Shown here: in pieces, positions 50,286 to 58,416 of the stretch | Layout: each line of letters starts with the position of its first letter | How positions within the stretch are numbered: position 1 is the first letter of the stretch | Program-made: the position numbers and the translations under genes | Assembly (NCBI GenBank): GCA_028688515.1 | Contig: JAQTXZ010000001.1 | Location: 186,001-250,000, forward strand | DNA from: Patescibacteria group bacterium | GTDB taxonomy: Bacteria; Patescibacteriota; Patescibacteriia; 2-12-FULL-60-25 | DNA length: 64,000 bases | Direction of reading: 5' to 3' | Notes under the pieces: generated by a model | The model's input: the letters and a program-made list of their open reading frames with translations, nothing else | What the model was told of the DNA's origin: nothing | Databases searched by the model: none

Positions 50286-51299
50286 GGTTGAGGAGTGAGT
50301 CAGATCCCGTCGCTCTGTTGTTGCCTCGCGCCCGGCGCCGGAAAAGAACGGGGCGGCATCGGAACGCAGATTGATCGCTTCATCTGGCGATAGAACACCG
50401 ATAGCGAGCATCCTCTGAATATGTCTCCTTACTTCGTCTCGGTTGTGTAAAGACGTGGAGATCGAGTCTATGGTTTGATTGGGGAGGCAGTAAAGCATCG
50501 TGATCAGTTTGGTCCGGCGGTTCAACTCGTCAACGATAGGTATGGACAAGTGATAGTGCGCGCGGCACTTCACGAAGCTCGGAGGAGTATAATATTCCAT
50601 GTAGCCAAACACCACGTCGAGCAGTGCGTACATTGTACTGCCAGAGAAATACAGTATGATTTTGTCTGCTCTGGCAGTGCGTTCGTCTGCGATCAGTATA
50701 CCCGAGCCGAAGTCTTTGAGCGCGTTAGCCTCTTCCTGTGTCAACAGCCCCTGATTCAGGCTTTTATCGCAGTATCGCCGAACGGTTTCTGGCGCGAAGA
50801 TGGTCTTGGACGTCAGATCTCTGCCGAAGCGAGAGTAGAAGATGGCGCCATGCCGCGGGTAGTGATGGCAATGAGGCGCGCTGCAGAATTTGCCATTTCG
50901 ACAGATTTCGAAACGTGCTTCGCCCGAACCTTTCTCTGGAGGCACTGCTCCGCAGATGACGTCGATGAAACGGTGGTATAGAGGGCGGGCATCTTCCGCT
51001 TCTGCGCAATATCTCAAAGCGGTGGCAACCAGAGCGTCGTAACGCGTTGCTTGCGACGGTAGGCCGAGATCGTCGGTCATCGACCGAATGGCGAGTGCGC
51101 GCTCTTGATCGATTAGGCCGCCATTGATCATCTGGTTGATCGTGGTTTGCAATACGGCGGTGGAAAAAATGGGCGATCCATGAACATTCGACATGCCTGT
51201 ACGTCGCAGCAGGAATTCTCCGTGGATTGGCCAGCCTTCGCGGTCGGGGCCGGTGACGAGACCGAACGTGACTTTGACTTCGCCGTTTCTCTTCTTCAT
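50259..51299 (-). CDS. Unknown protein with a Cys/His cluster
   Basis: About 346 residues from ATG 51299 (MKKRNGEVKV), with AAAGAAG about 9 nt upstream; an in-frame start at 51326 adds 9. No signal peptide or membrane segment. CRNGKFCSAPHCHHYPRH (about 136-153) has three Cys and three His in 18 residues, suggestive of a metal site. Three similar helix blocks (INQMINGGLIDQERALAIRS; CDKSLNQGLLTQEEANALKD; IQRMLAIGVLSPDEAINLRS) recur through the protein, suggesting an internal repeat of ~35 residues. I do not recognise the family. GC-richer than its neighbours. Confidence 0.65.
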   Translation of the reverse strand: MKKRNGEVKVTFGLVTGPDREGWPIHGEFLLRRTGMSNVHGSPIFSTAVLQTTINQMINGGLIDQERALAIRSMTDDLGLPSQATRYDALVATALRYCAEAEDARPLYHRFIDVICGAVPPEKGSGEARFEICRNGKFCSAPHCHHYPRHGAIFYSRFGRDLTSKTIFAPETVRRYCDKSLNQGLLTQEEANALKDFGSGILIADERTARADKIILYFSGSTMYALLDVVFGYMEYYTPPSFVKCRAHYHLSIPIVDELNRRTKLITMLYCLPNQTIDSISTSLHNRDEVRRHIQRMLAIGVLSPDEAINLRSDAAPFFSGAGREATTERRDLTHSSTDTNKQARR

Positions 51300-51417
51300 T
51301 TGTCTGCTTCTTTCATCTTGAGTCAACGCCCCTCGCGTCGACCGTGAATGTGAAAGTTACGATGAGGGGATTGTGGACAAGGGTACAATAGGCGGTGATT
51401 TTGTCAATATCGGCCGG

Positions 51418-51486
51418 ATGGATTCTCGCCTGCGCAAGAATGACAAAAAACTGTAGAGACGCAAAATCTTGCGTCTAACTCAAAAC
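51418..51486. repeat. dRS3-like word plus solo left arm of the 29-bp IR element
   Basis: 51418-51447 is the inverted copy of the asnB 18204 word (GCGCAAGAATGACAAAA end). 51451-51486 is identical over 36 nt to 45618-45653, i.e. one arm of the MITE-like element plus 7 bases. Tandem ACCAACAAACC units follow to 51510. Confidence 0.85.
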
Positions 51487-51499
51487 CAACCAACAAACC

Positions 51500-51532
51500 A
51501 ACAAACAAAATCCCCCAAAACTCCGTTTTGGG
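51500..51532 (-). terminator. Terminator of tRNA-Thr
   Basis: On the minus strand: stem CCCAAAAC / GTTTTGGG with a 3-nt loop, then GGATTTTGTTTGTT. Located 13 nt after the tRNA CCA end. Confidence 0.65.
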
Positions 51533-51544
51533 AGTGATGGGGGA

Positions 51545-51620
51545 TGGAGCCGATAGCGGGATTTGAACCCGCGACCTCTGCTTTACGAAAGCATTGCTCT
51601 ACCAGCTGAGCTACATCGGC
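51545..51620 (-). tRNA. tRNA-Thr (anticodon CGU)
   Basis: Cloverleaf fits: acceptor GCCGATG / TATCGGC, D-arm GCTC / GAGC, anticodon loop TTCGTAA (anticodon CGT, Thr ACG), T-arm GCGGG-TTCAAAT-CCCGC, discriminator T, CCA encoded at 51547-51545. Confidence 0.95.
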
Positions 51621-51661
51621 TAAATATGGCCTGGCGTTTTCGGATCTGTTATACTTACTTA

Positions 51662-52549
51662 ATGCGATTGAAAAGTATCTTTATTTTTATGTCAGCAAGT
51701 TTACTGTTTTGGGCCTTTGGAGTCAAGGCGTTGCCGGCGCAAGCAGCGGAGATGGGTGGATATAAACAGTATTTTTTGGATCAGGGATTCCTGGGACATG
51801 CTTTTAGTTTGGATGTGGATGATTTTAATCTCAAGCTGACTTTTGGCGCGGATGACATTCCTTTTCCGGGAGTCTTTCATGTTTTGACACAAAACGTCGA
51901 TGCGACGACCTCCGATGCGGGTCTGCATCGCTTTGGGCCGGATATCAGGCTCGAATGGACGACGAATGCGTCTGAAAATCCCAAAGATGTGCTGGTAAAG
52001 ATTAGTGACTCAAGTTGCGGCAAAGATCCGATGACGGGCTGTATGCTGGAAGAGACTTTTCAGGGCAAGACGAGCGTTATTAAGACGACGATTGTTGTTG
52101 CCGGATACGCGGAAGCAAGAATCCGCATGGGTGCTACGGTAAGATTGGTTGAGGATAAAAGTTACATGTCGGAAGGACAGGCTTCGTGGTATGCTTACAA
52201 ACGCTGTCCTTGCGCGGCTTCGCCCGATTTTCCAAAAGGCACTTTAGTCAGAGTCACAAAGACAACGGATCCGGTCAAATCAGTCGTCGTTAAGATAAAT
52301 GATTTCGGTCCGGAGCGGGATCTTTTTCCGGAACGAGTTATTGATTTGGATAAAGTCGCTTTTGCACAGCTGGCGTCGACAGGAGCTGGGGTAATACATG
52401 TTAAGGTCGAGCCGTTGTTGTCGGATGATCCTGATGCGATTGCGTATGAAGAACAGTCGACTGTAACTAGTGCACGGACGTCTGTTGTTACAAAAACAAC
52501 GACCGCAGCCAAGCTGCCGATTAAAGAGGAAGGTGTTTGGGAGCTATAA
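51662..52549 (+). CDS. RlpA-like double-psi beta-barrel protein, secreted
   Basis: About 295 residues from ATG 51662; TATACT at 51650-51655 lies 6 nt upstream (leaderless type), and the longer in-frame start at 51563 would run through the tRNA. Signal peptide IFIFMSASLLFWAFGVKALP-A. Residues ~175-260 form the RlpA domain: GQASWYAYKRCPCAASPDFP, GTLVRVTKTTDPVKSVVVKI, NDFGPERDLFPERVIDLDK. RlpA proteins act on or bind septal peptidoglycan, fitting the ftsEX genes that follow. The N-terminal ~140 residues are strand-rich and not recognised. Confidence 0.85.
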   Translation: MRLKSIFIFMSASLLFWAFGVKALPAQAAEMGGYKQYFLDQGFLGHAFSLDVDDFNLKLTFGADDIPFPGVFHVLTQNVDATTSDAGLHRFGPDIRLEWTTNASENPKDVLVKISDSSCGKDPMTGCMLEETFQGKTSVIKTTIVVAGYAEARIRMGATVRLVEDKSYMSEGQASWYAYKRCPCAASPDFPKGTLVRVTKTTDPVKSVVVKINDFGPERDLFPERVIDLDKVAFAQLASTGAGVIHVKVEPLLSDDPDAIAYEEQSTVTSARTSVVTKTTTAAKLPIKEEGVWEL

Positions 52550-52559
52550 TTCAAAACAG

Positions 52560-53246
52560 ATGATCATCTTAAAACACGTTTCAAAAGTTTATCCTCCGGA
52601 CGTACACGGTTTGCGCGATTTATCCGTGCATATCAAGCCGGGTGAATTCGTGTCTATCGTTGGCACGAGCGGAGCGGGCAAAACAACTTTGGCCAAGATG
52701 CTGATTGCGGAAGAGCGGCCAACGCGCGGCACCATAGAAATCGGCGGCTGGGACATCACTAAAATAAAGTCGCGCGACATTCCTTTGTTAAGGCGCCAGA
52801 TCGGCGTGGTTTTTCAGGATTTCAAACTGCTGCAAAAAAAGACGGTTTGGGAAAACGTTTCTTTTGCATTGGAGGTGGCCGGCGAATCGCGCAAAAGAAT
52901 CAAAGAGGTTGTGCCGCATGTTTTAAAGATAGTCGGGCTGGATGAAAAAGCGCATCGTTTTCCGCAACAGCTTTCGGGCGGCGAACAGCAACGCGTGGTT
53001 ATCGCCCGCGCCCTTGTGCATCGTCCAAAAGTTTTGCTGGCAGACGAACCGACAGGCAATTTAGATACGATGAATACGCGCGAGATTATCGATGTCTTAA
53101 AAAAAATCAACGCTTTTGGTAGCACGGTCGTCTTGGTTACTCATAACAGGGAAGTGGTTAACGCGCTTCGTCAACGGGTAATAACTTTGTCAGAAGGCAG
53201 AATCATTTCAGATCAAGCGCAGGGGAAGTACCTGTTGCCATCCTAA
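52560..53246 (+). CDS. ftsE: Cell division ATP-binding protein FtsE
   Basis: About 228 residues from ATG 52560 ([18 protein letters not shown]); earlier in-frame starts overlap rlpA. Walker [16 protein letters not shown]-loop [17 protein letters not shown] (an FtsE hallmark), signature LSGGEQQRV, Walker [13 protein letters not shown]. With FtsX it controls peptidoglycan hydrolases at the septum. Separated from ftsX by a 35-nt repeat. Confidence 0.95.
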   Translation: MIILKHVSKVYPPDVHGLRDLSVHIKPGEFVSIVGTSGAGKTTLAKMLIAEERPTRGTIEIGGWDITKIKSRDIPLLRRQIGVVFQDFKLLQKKTVWENVSFALEVAGESRKRIKEVVPHVLKIVGLDEKAHRFPQQLSGGEQQRVVIARALVHRPKVLLADEPTGNLDTMNTREIIDVLKKINAFGSTVVLVTHNREVVNALRQRVITLSEGRIISDQAQGKYLLPS

Positions 53247-53279
53247 CCGTACCACGTACAACGTACTTCGTACCACGTT
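53246..53279 (+). repeat. GTACCACGTACAACGTAC word between ftsE and ftsX
   Basis: Two GTACCACGT units around ACAACGTACTTC. In inverse it shares GTACGTGGTACGGTT with the GT4 gene insertion at 40711-40770. It lies from just before the ftsE stop to the ftsX start. Confidence 0.75.
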
Positions 53280-53280
53280 T

Positions 53281-54201
53281 ATGTTCATAGTCACTTCAAC
53301 GGTTCGCGTACTGGCGTTTGCCTGGAAAAACTTTACACGCAATGCGTGGATCGGTTTGGCGACGATTATTGTTTTGATTCTTTCGCTGCTTTCCGTAAAC
53401 GTTCTGCTGGGCGTCAATGCAGTGTCCGATGCGGCTTTGCATGAGTTGGAAGATAAGGTTGATGTCAGCGTTTATTTAAAGCCGGAAACTCCGGCTGCGA
53501 TATTGGAGACAGCGCGTTCTTACATGGCTTCTTTGCCGCAAACTCAATCCGTCGAGCTTTTGGATGCGGACAAGGCGCTGGCTGATTTTAAGGAAAGACA
53601 TAAAGATGATCCAAAGGTTTTGGCGGCTTTGGACGAGCTTGATCAGAATCCGCTGGGAGCATCGCTTGTCATAAAGGCCAAGAAAACCGAGGACTATCCG
53701 TTTTTGATAGAAGCTTTGCAGAATCCGCAGTTTTCTTTTGCGGTTGAATCAAAAACATACGACGACAATTCCGCTTCTATCGATCGCGTGCAGCACATTG
53801 CACAGACTGTTCGTTTTGTCGGTTTGATTTTGATCGTTCTTTTTTCAGTCTTTTCGACGCTCATCGTTTATAATTCGATTCGCATCGCGATTTACACGCA
53901 GCGCGAAGAGTTGGGAATTATGCGTTTGGTTGGCGCGTCAAATGCTATTGTGCGTTTGCCGCTTATTTTAAGCGGCGTTTTTCAAGCTGTTCTCGCATTT
54001 GTTTTTGCCGGGGGTTTGGTGTTTTTGGCGCTTGTATTTTTTGATCCAAAACTCAGAATTTTGTTTGACGGCGCCGATCCCGGCATGCTGACTTATTTTG
54101 TAAATAATTTTTGGACTTTAGCCGGCATACAATTGGCTGCCATTGTGGCACTGGTCGCTCTGGCTTCGTGGGCAGCTGCAGGAAAATATCTTAAAAAGTA
54201 A
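53281..54201 (+). CDS. ftsX: Cell division protein FtsX
   Basis: 306 residues. Short cytosolic start, first helix (IGLATIIVLILSLLSVNVLL), extracytoplasmic domain (~55-170, VDVSVYLKPETPAAILETA ... PLGASLVIKAK), then three C-terminal helices, as in FtsX/MacB permeases; MRLVGASNAIVRLPLILSGV is the conserved coupling region. Partner of FtsE. Confidence 0.93.
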   Translation: MFIVTSTVRVLAFAWKNFTRNAWIGLATIIVLILSLLSVNVLLGVNAVSDAALHELEDKVDVSVYLKPETPAAILETARSYMASLPQTQSVELLDADKALADFKERHKDDPKVLAALDELDQNPLGASLVIKAKKTEDYPFLIEALQNPQFSFAVESKTYDDNSASIDRVQHIAQTVRFVGLILIVLFSVFSTLIVYNSIRIAIYTQREELGIMRLVGASNAIVRLPLILSGVFQAVLAFVFAGGLVFLALVFFDPKLRILFDGADPGMLTYFVNNFWTLAGIQLAAIVALVALASWAAAGKYLKK

Positions 54202-54229
54202 TTAATGGTTTGGATGAAAGCTCTTAAGT

Positions 54230-54988
54230 ATGCAATGCAAAATAATTAACTTTGAAACTGCGCCGGTTGATCGCGATGCCATCGAGAAGTTTTTGAGATT
54301 GTTGCCAAATCGTTTGACGAGTGATCTGCATGAGCTGTCTTATCGGCCCGCAGATGATTTGGATTTCGGCAAAAGATTTGATGGAGTGGAAAAACATAAA
54401 GTTAAAGGCTTCCATTTCAGTCAAGATAATAAAAACCTTGTCGTCATTGTCGGCCCTGCGACGCAAGCCGCTGATTTTGACAGGTTGTCTTTTGCATCTC
54501 GCTTAAAATCTTTATTGCTTAAGTCGCTTGCGGCTCGCACGGTTTGGGACAATCCCGCGCAGCGCGATTTGGCGCACTGCGCTTTGTCCGTCGCGCCAGA
54601 CGAAGCCACGCAGGATGCGTGGCGGCAGGCTTTGGCTAATCGTTTTTACGCGTCAGGCCACGGCGTTGATCGGGTTGGCGAGCTTTGCCGTCAAGCGCAT
54701 TCTTTGTTGAGCCGAGACGGTTACGATGTGGCGCGATCCGCGTACGGTTTGAGCGATTGGCAAAAGGATGTCATAAAAGATCAAGTGCGGATTGCCGTAA
54801 AGAGCATGATCAAAAAATCAATCGAGGATACTTATGAAAGGGCAAAGTTGATGCATGCTATTTTTGCGGACGGCGAATATAAAATCGATCAGGCGCTGCT
54901 TAGTCAGCTTCGTCTTTTGGCCAACAACGGTGATGCGCACCGCGTTGTTGCAGTCCGTCATTTTGCCAACGTATTAAATGAAATATGA
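54230..54988 (+). CDS. Unknown soluble protein downstream of ftsX
   Basis: 252 residues, no signal or membrane segment. N-terminal strands (MQCKIINFETAPVDRDAIEK, HKVKGFHFSQDNKNLVVIVG) then a helical C-terminal half (DRVGELCRQAHSLLSRDGYD; DWQKDVIKDQVRIAVKSMIK). I do not recognise it. ATGA overlap with the next gene shows the two are translated together. Confidence 0.65.
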   Translation: MQCKIINFETAPVDRDAIEKFLRLLPNRLTSDLHELSYRPADDLDFGKRFDGVEKHKVKGFHFSQDNKNLVVIVGPATQAADFDRLSFASRLKSLLLKSLAARTVWDNPAQRDLAHCALSVAPDEATQDAWRQALANRFYASGHGVDRVGELCRQAHSLLSRDGYDVARSAYGLSDWQKDVIKDQVRIAVKSMIKKSIEDTYERAKLMHAIFADGEYKIDQALLSQLRLLANNGDAHRVVAVRHFANVLNEI

Positions 54989-55416
54989 GCACAGCGGAAA
55001 ATTGTTTGGTGATTTTTGATCCAGAGATGGAACTCTTGGGAGAAATTTTGTTGCAAGACGGAAAATGCAGTCAAATAAATTTAAATCAAAACGGCGAGTT
55101 GCTGTTGGGTCCGCACGTTTCGGATTGGCAAACGCACGGACTGGAAAAAATCAACATTCAACATTCAAGATTCAATGAATCGGAAGGGGACGTGTTGTAT
55201 GCGGAAAATCAGCAGTTAAGGTCGGAGGGTTTTATGAAGGCGCTGACGGACTGGCTGTTGGAACATGGATTTTCGCATTTGGTTTTGCCCTCGGGCGCGA
55301 TGTCTGCGTTTAGCGAAATACAGCGCATGTCTGTGTCTGCGCAAAAAAAATACGAACTCGCGCTTATGCTGCGCGATTTACCGATTGAACAGCTTGCTGC
55401 CGGCCAAGGTCAGTAA
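54985..55416 (+). CDS. Unknown protein, possibly host-attachment/baeRF-like, with a small repeat insertion
   Basis: 143 residues. NCLVIFDPEMELLGEILLQD starts a strand pair; the C-terminal half (LLEHGFSHLVLPSGAMSAFS, then LMLRDLPIEQLAAG) has the order seen in host-attachment/baeRF-type families (a helix, an LVLxAP-like strand, then KDLxxxPxxEL), but similarity is weak. Residues ~55-65 (NIQHSRFNESE) are encoded by AACATTCAACATTCAAGATTC, a short tandem. Overlaps convergent znuB by 39 nt. Confidence 0.55.
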   Translation: MSTAENCLVIFDPEMELLGEILLQDGKCSQINLNQNGELLLGPHVSDWQTHGLEKINIQHSRFNESEGDVLYAENQQLRSEGFMKALTDWLLEHGFSHLVLPSGAMSAFSEIQRMSVSAQKKYELALMLRDLPIEQLAAGQGQ

Positions 55417-56184
55417 AAATAACATCAGCCCGCAGAGAACTATGACGGCCCCGGTTGGGAGATTCAGTTGAATTGAAAGCGCGATGCCGGTGATAACCGT
55501 CAGCTCGGACATGATAACGCTCCATAGCATCAAGCCTCGGAAAGATTTTGCAATCAATTTTGCCGTCGAGACCGGAACGATCAAGAGCGCGCTTAAAAGC
55601 GCTACGCCGAGCATTTTGATGCCAAGCACGGCAGAAGCTGCGACGGTTACATATAATAAAGTTTGATAAAGAGTTACCGGAACGCCGGAGAGGTGTGCGA
55701 TTTCCGGATTTAGGACCATCAGTGCAAGGCGTTTATAATTCAATAGAAGAAAAGCAACTATAAGTGCGGCTAAAACAACCATCAGCCAGAGTTCGGACCA
55801 TTGAATTGACAGAATGTTGCCAAACAAAAAACTGACAAGCTCCGGTTGGTAGCCGCTTTTTAGTGCGAGCAAGATTACGCCGGTTGCCATACCGCCGGTA
55901 AAAATTAAACCAACGATTGCATCGGATGCGATTTTTGTTTTTCTTTCAAGCCAGGCCATGATGACCGCGAGTACTGCGGAAATGCCTAATGCGGTAAGCA
56001 GGGGATTCGTATTGGCAAGAACCCCAACGGCGACTCCGGCAAGAGAGGCATGTGCGATACCGTCGCTGAAAAATGCCATGCGGCGCAACACCACAAAAAT
56101 TCCAAGGATTGCCAAAAGCGCGCCCAGTATAAGTCCTGCCAAGACAGCTCTTTGAATAAAGGGTAAAGCAAGCCAGACGATCAT
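55378..56184 (-). CDS. znuB: Zinc ABC transporter permease
   Basis: 268 residues, eight to nine helices. LVVLRRMAFFSDGIAHASLAG-like start (FFSDGIAHASLAGVAVG) and DAIVGLIFTGGMATGVILLA are signatures of the ABC-3 metal permease family. Last gene of the zur-znuACB operon, coupled to znuC by a 4-nt overlap. Moves Zn2+ across the cytoplasmic membrane. Confidence 0.92.
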   Translation of the reverse strand: MIVWLALPFIQRAVLAGLILGALLAILGIFVVLRRMAFFSDGIAHASLAGVAVGVLANTNPLLTALGISAVLAVIMAWLERKTKIASDAIVGLIFTGGMATGVILLALKSGYQPELVSFLFGNILSIQWSELWLMVVLAALIVAFLLLNYKRLALMVLNPEIAHLSGVPVTLYQTLLYVTVAASAVLGIKMLGVALLSALLIVPVSTAKLIAKSFRGLMLWSVIMSELTVITGIALSIQLNLPTGAVIVLCGLMLFLLTLAGSKLFNR

Positions 56185-56882
56185 AGGTGTTTATGTTCAC
56201 GTATATTCATTTCCGGTCCATACAGTTTGTTCAAAACTTTTTTGGTCAGCACTTCTCTTGGCGGGCCGCTGCAAACCAAATCGCGGTTAAGGCACAAGAT
56301 TTGATCTGCCAAATCGGAAACCATGCTTATCTCATGGCTGATTAGCAGAACCGTGACGTCGTGTTCTTTGTTGATGTGTTTGATCAAATCGTAAAAAGCT
56401 TTGGAGCCTTCAATGTCTATGCCTGCGGAAGGTTCGTCCAGAAACAGCAGATCAGGATCTTTAATCAACGCTTGTGCGATCAAAACTCGTTGCAATTGTC
56501 CGCCCGAGAGATCGCCGATAAGTTTTTCGGCTAAAATGTCCACGCTCACTTCGCGACAAATCTTTTTTGCGTTGATGGATTTGCCGTTGCTCGCAAAAGA
56601 CAGGAACTCGTCGACCGTTATGGGCAGGGTACGGTCAAAATCAAAATGTTGCGGCACGTAAGCGATGCGTTTTAAAGCATTTTTAATTGATTTTTGAAAA
56701 ATTTTGATTTCGCCTTCGTATGGTATAAGGCCAAGCAGTGCTTTGAAGAGCGTAGTTTTACCCGAGCCGTTCGGTCCGATGACCGCGGCAATGTTGCCTT
56801 TTTCAATTTCAAAATTCAAGCCGTTCAAAACAACGTGGCTTCCGTACCTGATTTTTAGGTTTTTTACCGATACAGCATCCAT
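56181..56882 (-). CDS. znuC: Zinc ABC transporter ATP-binding protein
   Basis: 233 residues. Walker A GPNGSGKTTLFKALLG, YVPQHFDFDRTLPITVDEFL (Q-loop of the metal-type), LSGGQLQRVLIAQAL signature, LLFLDEPSAGID Walker B, LLISHEISMVSDLAD H-loop. Powers ZnuB. Placed between znuA and znuB in the operon. Confidence 0.93.
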   Translation of the reverse strand: MDAVSVKNLKIRYGSHVVLNGLNFEIEKGNIAAVIGPNGSGKTTLFKALLGLIPYEGEIKIFQKSIKNALKRIAYVPQHFDFDRTLPITVDEFLSFASNGKSINAKKICREVSVDILAEKLIGDLSGGQLQRVLIAQALIKDPDLLFLDEPSAGIDIEGSKAFYDLIKHINKEHDVTVLLISHEISMVSDLADQILCLNRDLVCSGPPREVLTKKVLNKLYGPEMNIREHKHL

Positions 56883-56911
56883 AAGTTTTTAATTGCCAAC
56901 CGCTGATTTAA

Positions 56912-57835
56912 TCATCTAAGTGCCTTCGAGATCGTGTCGGCATTATACCGCATCATGTCGATATAGCCCATGTTCGTACCAACCGGATCCAATATCTTGA
57001 CGTTTAAACTCAGATCTTGCACGAATGGCCTTAAGCTTGCGTCCGAAAGTTGTGGTTCTGAAAAAATAGTTTTGACATTAAACTCTTTTGCTTTACTGTG
57101 TAAATCCGCAATTTGTTGCGGCGTCGGTTCTCTACCCGGACTTATCTCAAATGTTCCGACAATTTGCAGGCCGTAAGCGTCTGCAAAATAACCCCAAGCA
57201 TTGTGATGCGTTATCATCTCTCTGCTTGTAATTCCGGAAAGTTTATTTTTTATGTATGCGTCCAAATCGTCGAGCTGTTTTTGGTAAGACGCAAGATTTG
57301 AAGCGTAAGCGTCTTTATGTGCTGGGTCGGCCTGCGAAAGTGCGTCCGTGATGTTTTGAGAAATTGTTTTTGCGTTTGCGGGCGTTAACCAATAATGCGG
57401 ATCGACAGTCTGATCTGGTTCATCTTCGTCGCGCTGATTTAAGGGTAACTCGCGCATCTTTATATCTTTGTCGACGGCCAGGACGGTCGCGCCGGATGCG
57501 TTATCGACAATCGGCTGGATCCAATCATCCAATCCGTGGCCGATGGCAAAAACCAAGGCTACGCCTTGCATGTTGCGGATTTGCTGTGGAGTCGGCTCAA
57601 AGGTATGCGGACTTGCACCAGGGGGTAAAATTACATCGACTTTTACAAATTGTCCGCCGATTTGCGCTGCCATGTCGGCGATCGGATTGATCGAAGCGGC
57701 TATGCGGAGTTTGCCGGTCTCTGCCGTCGCTTGACTTAAGTCGTTTGGTTTATGCGCAAAGTTTATGATGATTAAATACGCGGCGATCAGCACGACGACT
57801 GCGGCGAGTCCTATTAACCACGAATTTTTTTTCAT
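56912..57835 (-). CDS. znuA: Zinc-binding protein of the ABC transporter
   Basis: 307 residues. N-terminal signal anchor (WLIGLAAVVVLIAAYLIIIN). PHTFEPTP, AIGHGLDDWI, DPHYWLTP and MITHHNAWGYFADAYGL provide the His ligands of the cluster A-I metal-binding fold; EISPGREPTPQQI and FSEPQLSDASLRPF follow. There is only a short acidic/His loop (NQRDEDEPDQTVDPH). Captures Zn2+ outside the membrane for ZnuBC. Confidence 0.92.
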   Translation of the reverse strand: MKKNSWLIGLAAVVVLIAAYLIIINFAHKPNDLSQATAETGKLRIAASINPIADMAAQIGGQFVKVDVILPPGASPHTFEPTPQQIRNMQGVALVFAIGHGLDDWIQPIVDNASGATVLAVDKDIKMRELPLNQRDEDEPDQTVDPHYWLTPANAKTISQNITDALSQADPAHKDAYASNLASYQKQLDDLDAYIKNKLSGITSREMITHHNAWGYFADAYGLQIVGTFEISPGREPTPQQIADLHSKAKEFNVKTIFSEPQLSDASLRPFVQDLSLNVKILDPVGTNMGYIDMMRYNADTISKALR

Positions 57836-57867
57836 AAAAAAGTTAGAGAATCATTCTGTTAAGAATT

Positions 57868-58284
57868 TTATTTGGCGCAACGTTTGCAAAAGCCGAAAAA
57901 TTCCAAAGCATGGTCGGTTACGATAAAGCCCAGGCTAGAGGCGAGCGGTGTTATTTTTTCCGTCAGGCTGTCTTTGATGGCTACGGGTTGTGTTGAGCCG
58001 CATGAATTACAGATGAGATGGTGATGATGATCGCCGTCTGCAAGCTCATACCGTTTGCGGCCGTCGCCAAAATCCAGTTGTTTGACGATGCCGTTGGACA
58101 TTAGGCATTCCAACTCGCGATATATTGTTGTTTTGTGAGGAGAGTCGGAAGCCGGGGATACTTTGATCAGATCCTCTACAGTACAACAGTGTTTATCGCG
58201 TAAAACGTCGATGATGTTTTGACGCGTGCGGCTGGCACGCCGACCCGGCAGCTTGACTGTGTTTGTTGCGGTTTTTAGTTGCAT
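57868..58284 (-). CDS. zur: Fur-family zinc uptake regulator
   Basis: 138 residues from ATG 58284, exactly 6 nt after the -10 box; an earlier in-frame start (58362) would run through the operator. Winged helix with KTTIYRELECLMSNGIV, then DGDHHHHLICNSCGSTQPV and FFGFCKRCAK, giving the His-rich regulatory site and two CxxC structural-zinc pairs. First gene of the znu operon, 33 nt before znuA, so it is expected to repress itself and znuACB when Zn is ample. Confidence 0.92.
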   Translation of the reverse strand: MQLKTATNTVKLPGRRASRTRQNIIDVLRDKHCCTVEDLIKVSPASDSPHKTTIYRELECLMSNGIVKQLDFGDGRKRYELADGDHHHHLICNSCGSTQPVAIKDSLTEKITPLASSLGFIVTDHALEFFGFCKRCAK

Positions 58285-58290
58285 GGAAAA

Positions 58291-58320
58291 ATTATAATGC
58301 AACTGAGTTGCATTTGTCAA
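58291..58320 (-). promoter_or_regulatory. zur-znu promoter with a palindromic operator in its spacer
   Basis: Minus strand: TTGACA at 58320-58315, 18-nt spacer, TATAAT at 58296-58291, ATG at 58284 (leaderless). The palindrome AATGCAACT-G-AGTTGCATT (58296-58314, 9-bp perfect arms) occupies the spacer; a further half-site AGTTGCAT (58278-58285) overlaps the start codon. Confidence 0.8.
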
Positions 58321-58402
58321 ATACAGAGCAAATTTTGATAGCCGAATACCATGTGAAAACATGAAAGTCGAATTTGTGCTATAATAAAAACAATTAATTT
58401 TT

Positions 58403-58408
58403 TATACT
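58403..58408 (+). promoter_or_regulatory. -10 box of the Cache-protein gene
   Basis: TATACT 8 nt before ATG 58417, another leaderless-type start; no clear -35 is visible (TATAAT at 58380-58385 is too close for one). Confidence 0.4.
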
Positions 58409-58416
58409 TTTGCACC

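Noticed and set aside
51563-51661. Upstream extension of the RlpA-like gene
   Set aside because: It lies across tRNA-Thr; the signal peptide begins properly at ATG 51662 after TATACT.
58285-58362. Upstream extension of zur
   Set aside because: It would translate the promoter and palindrome; the winged-helix protein begins at ATG 58284.
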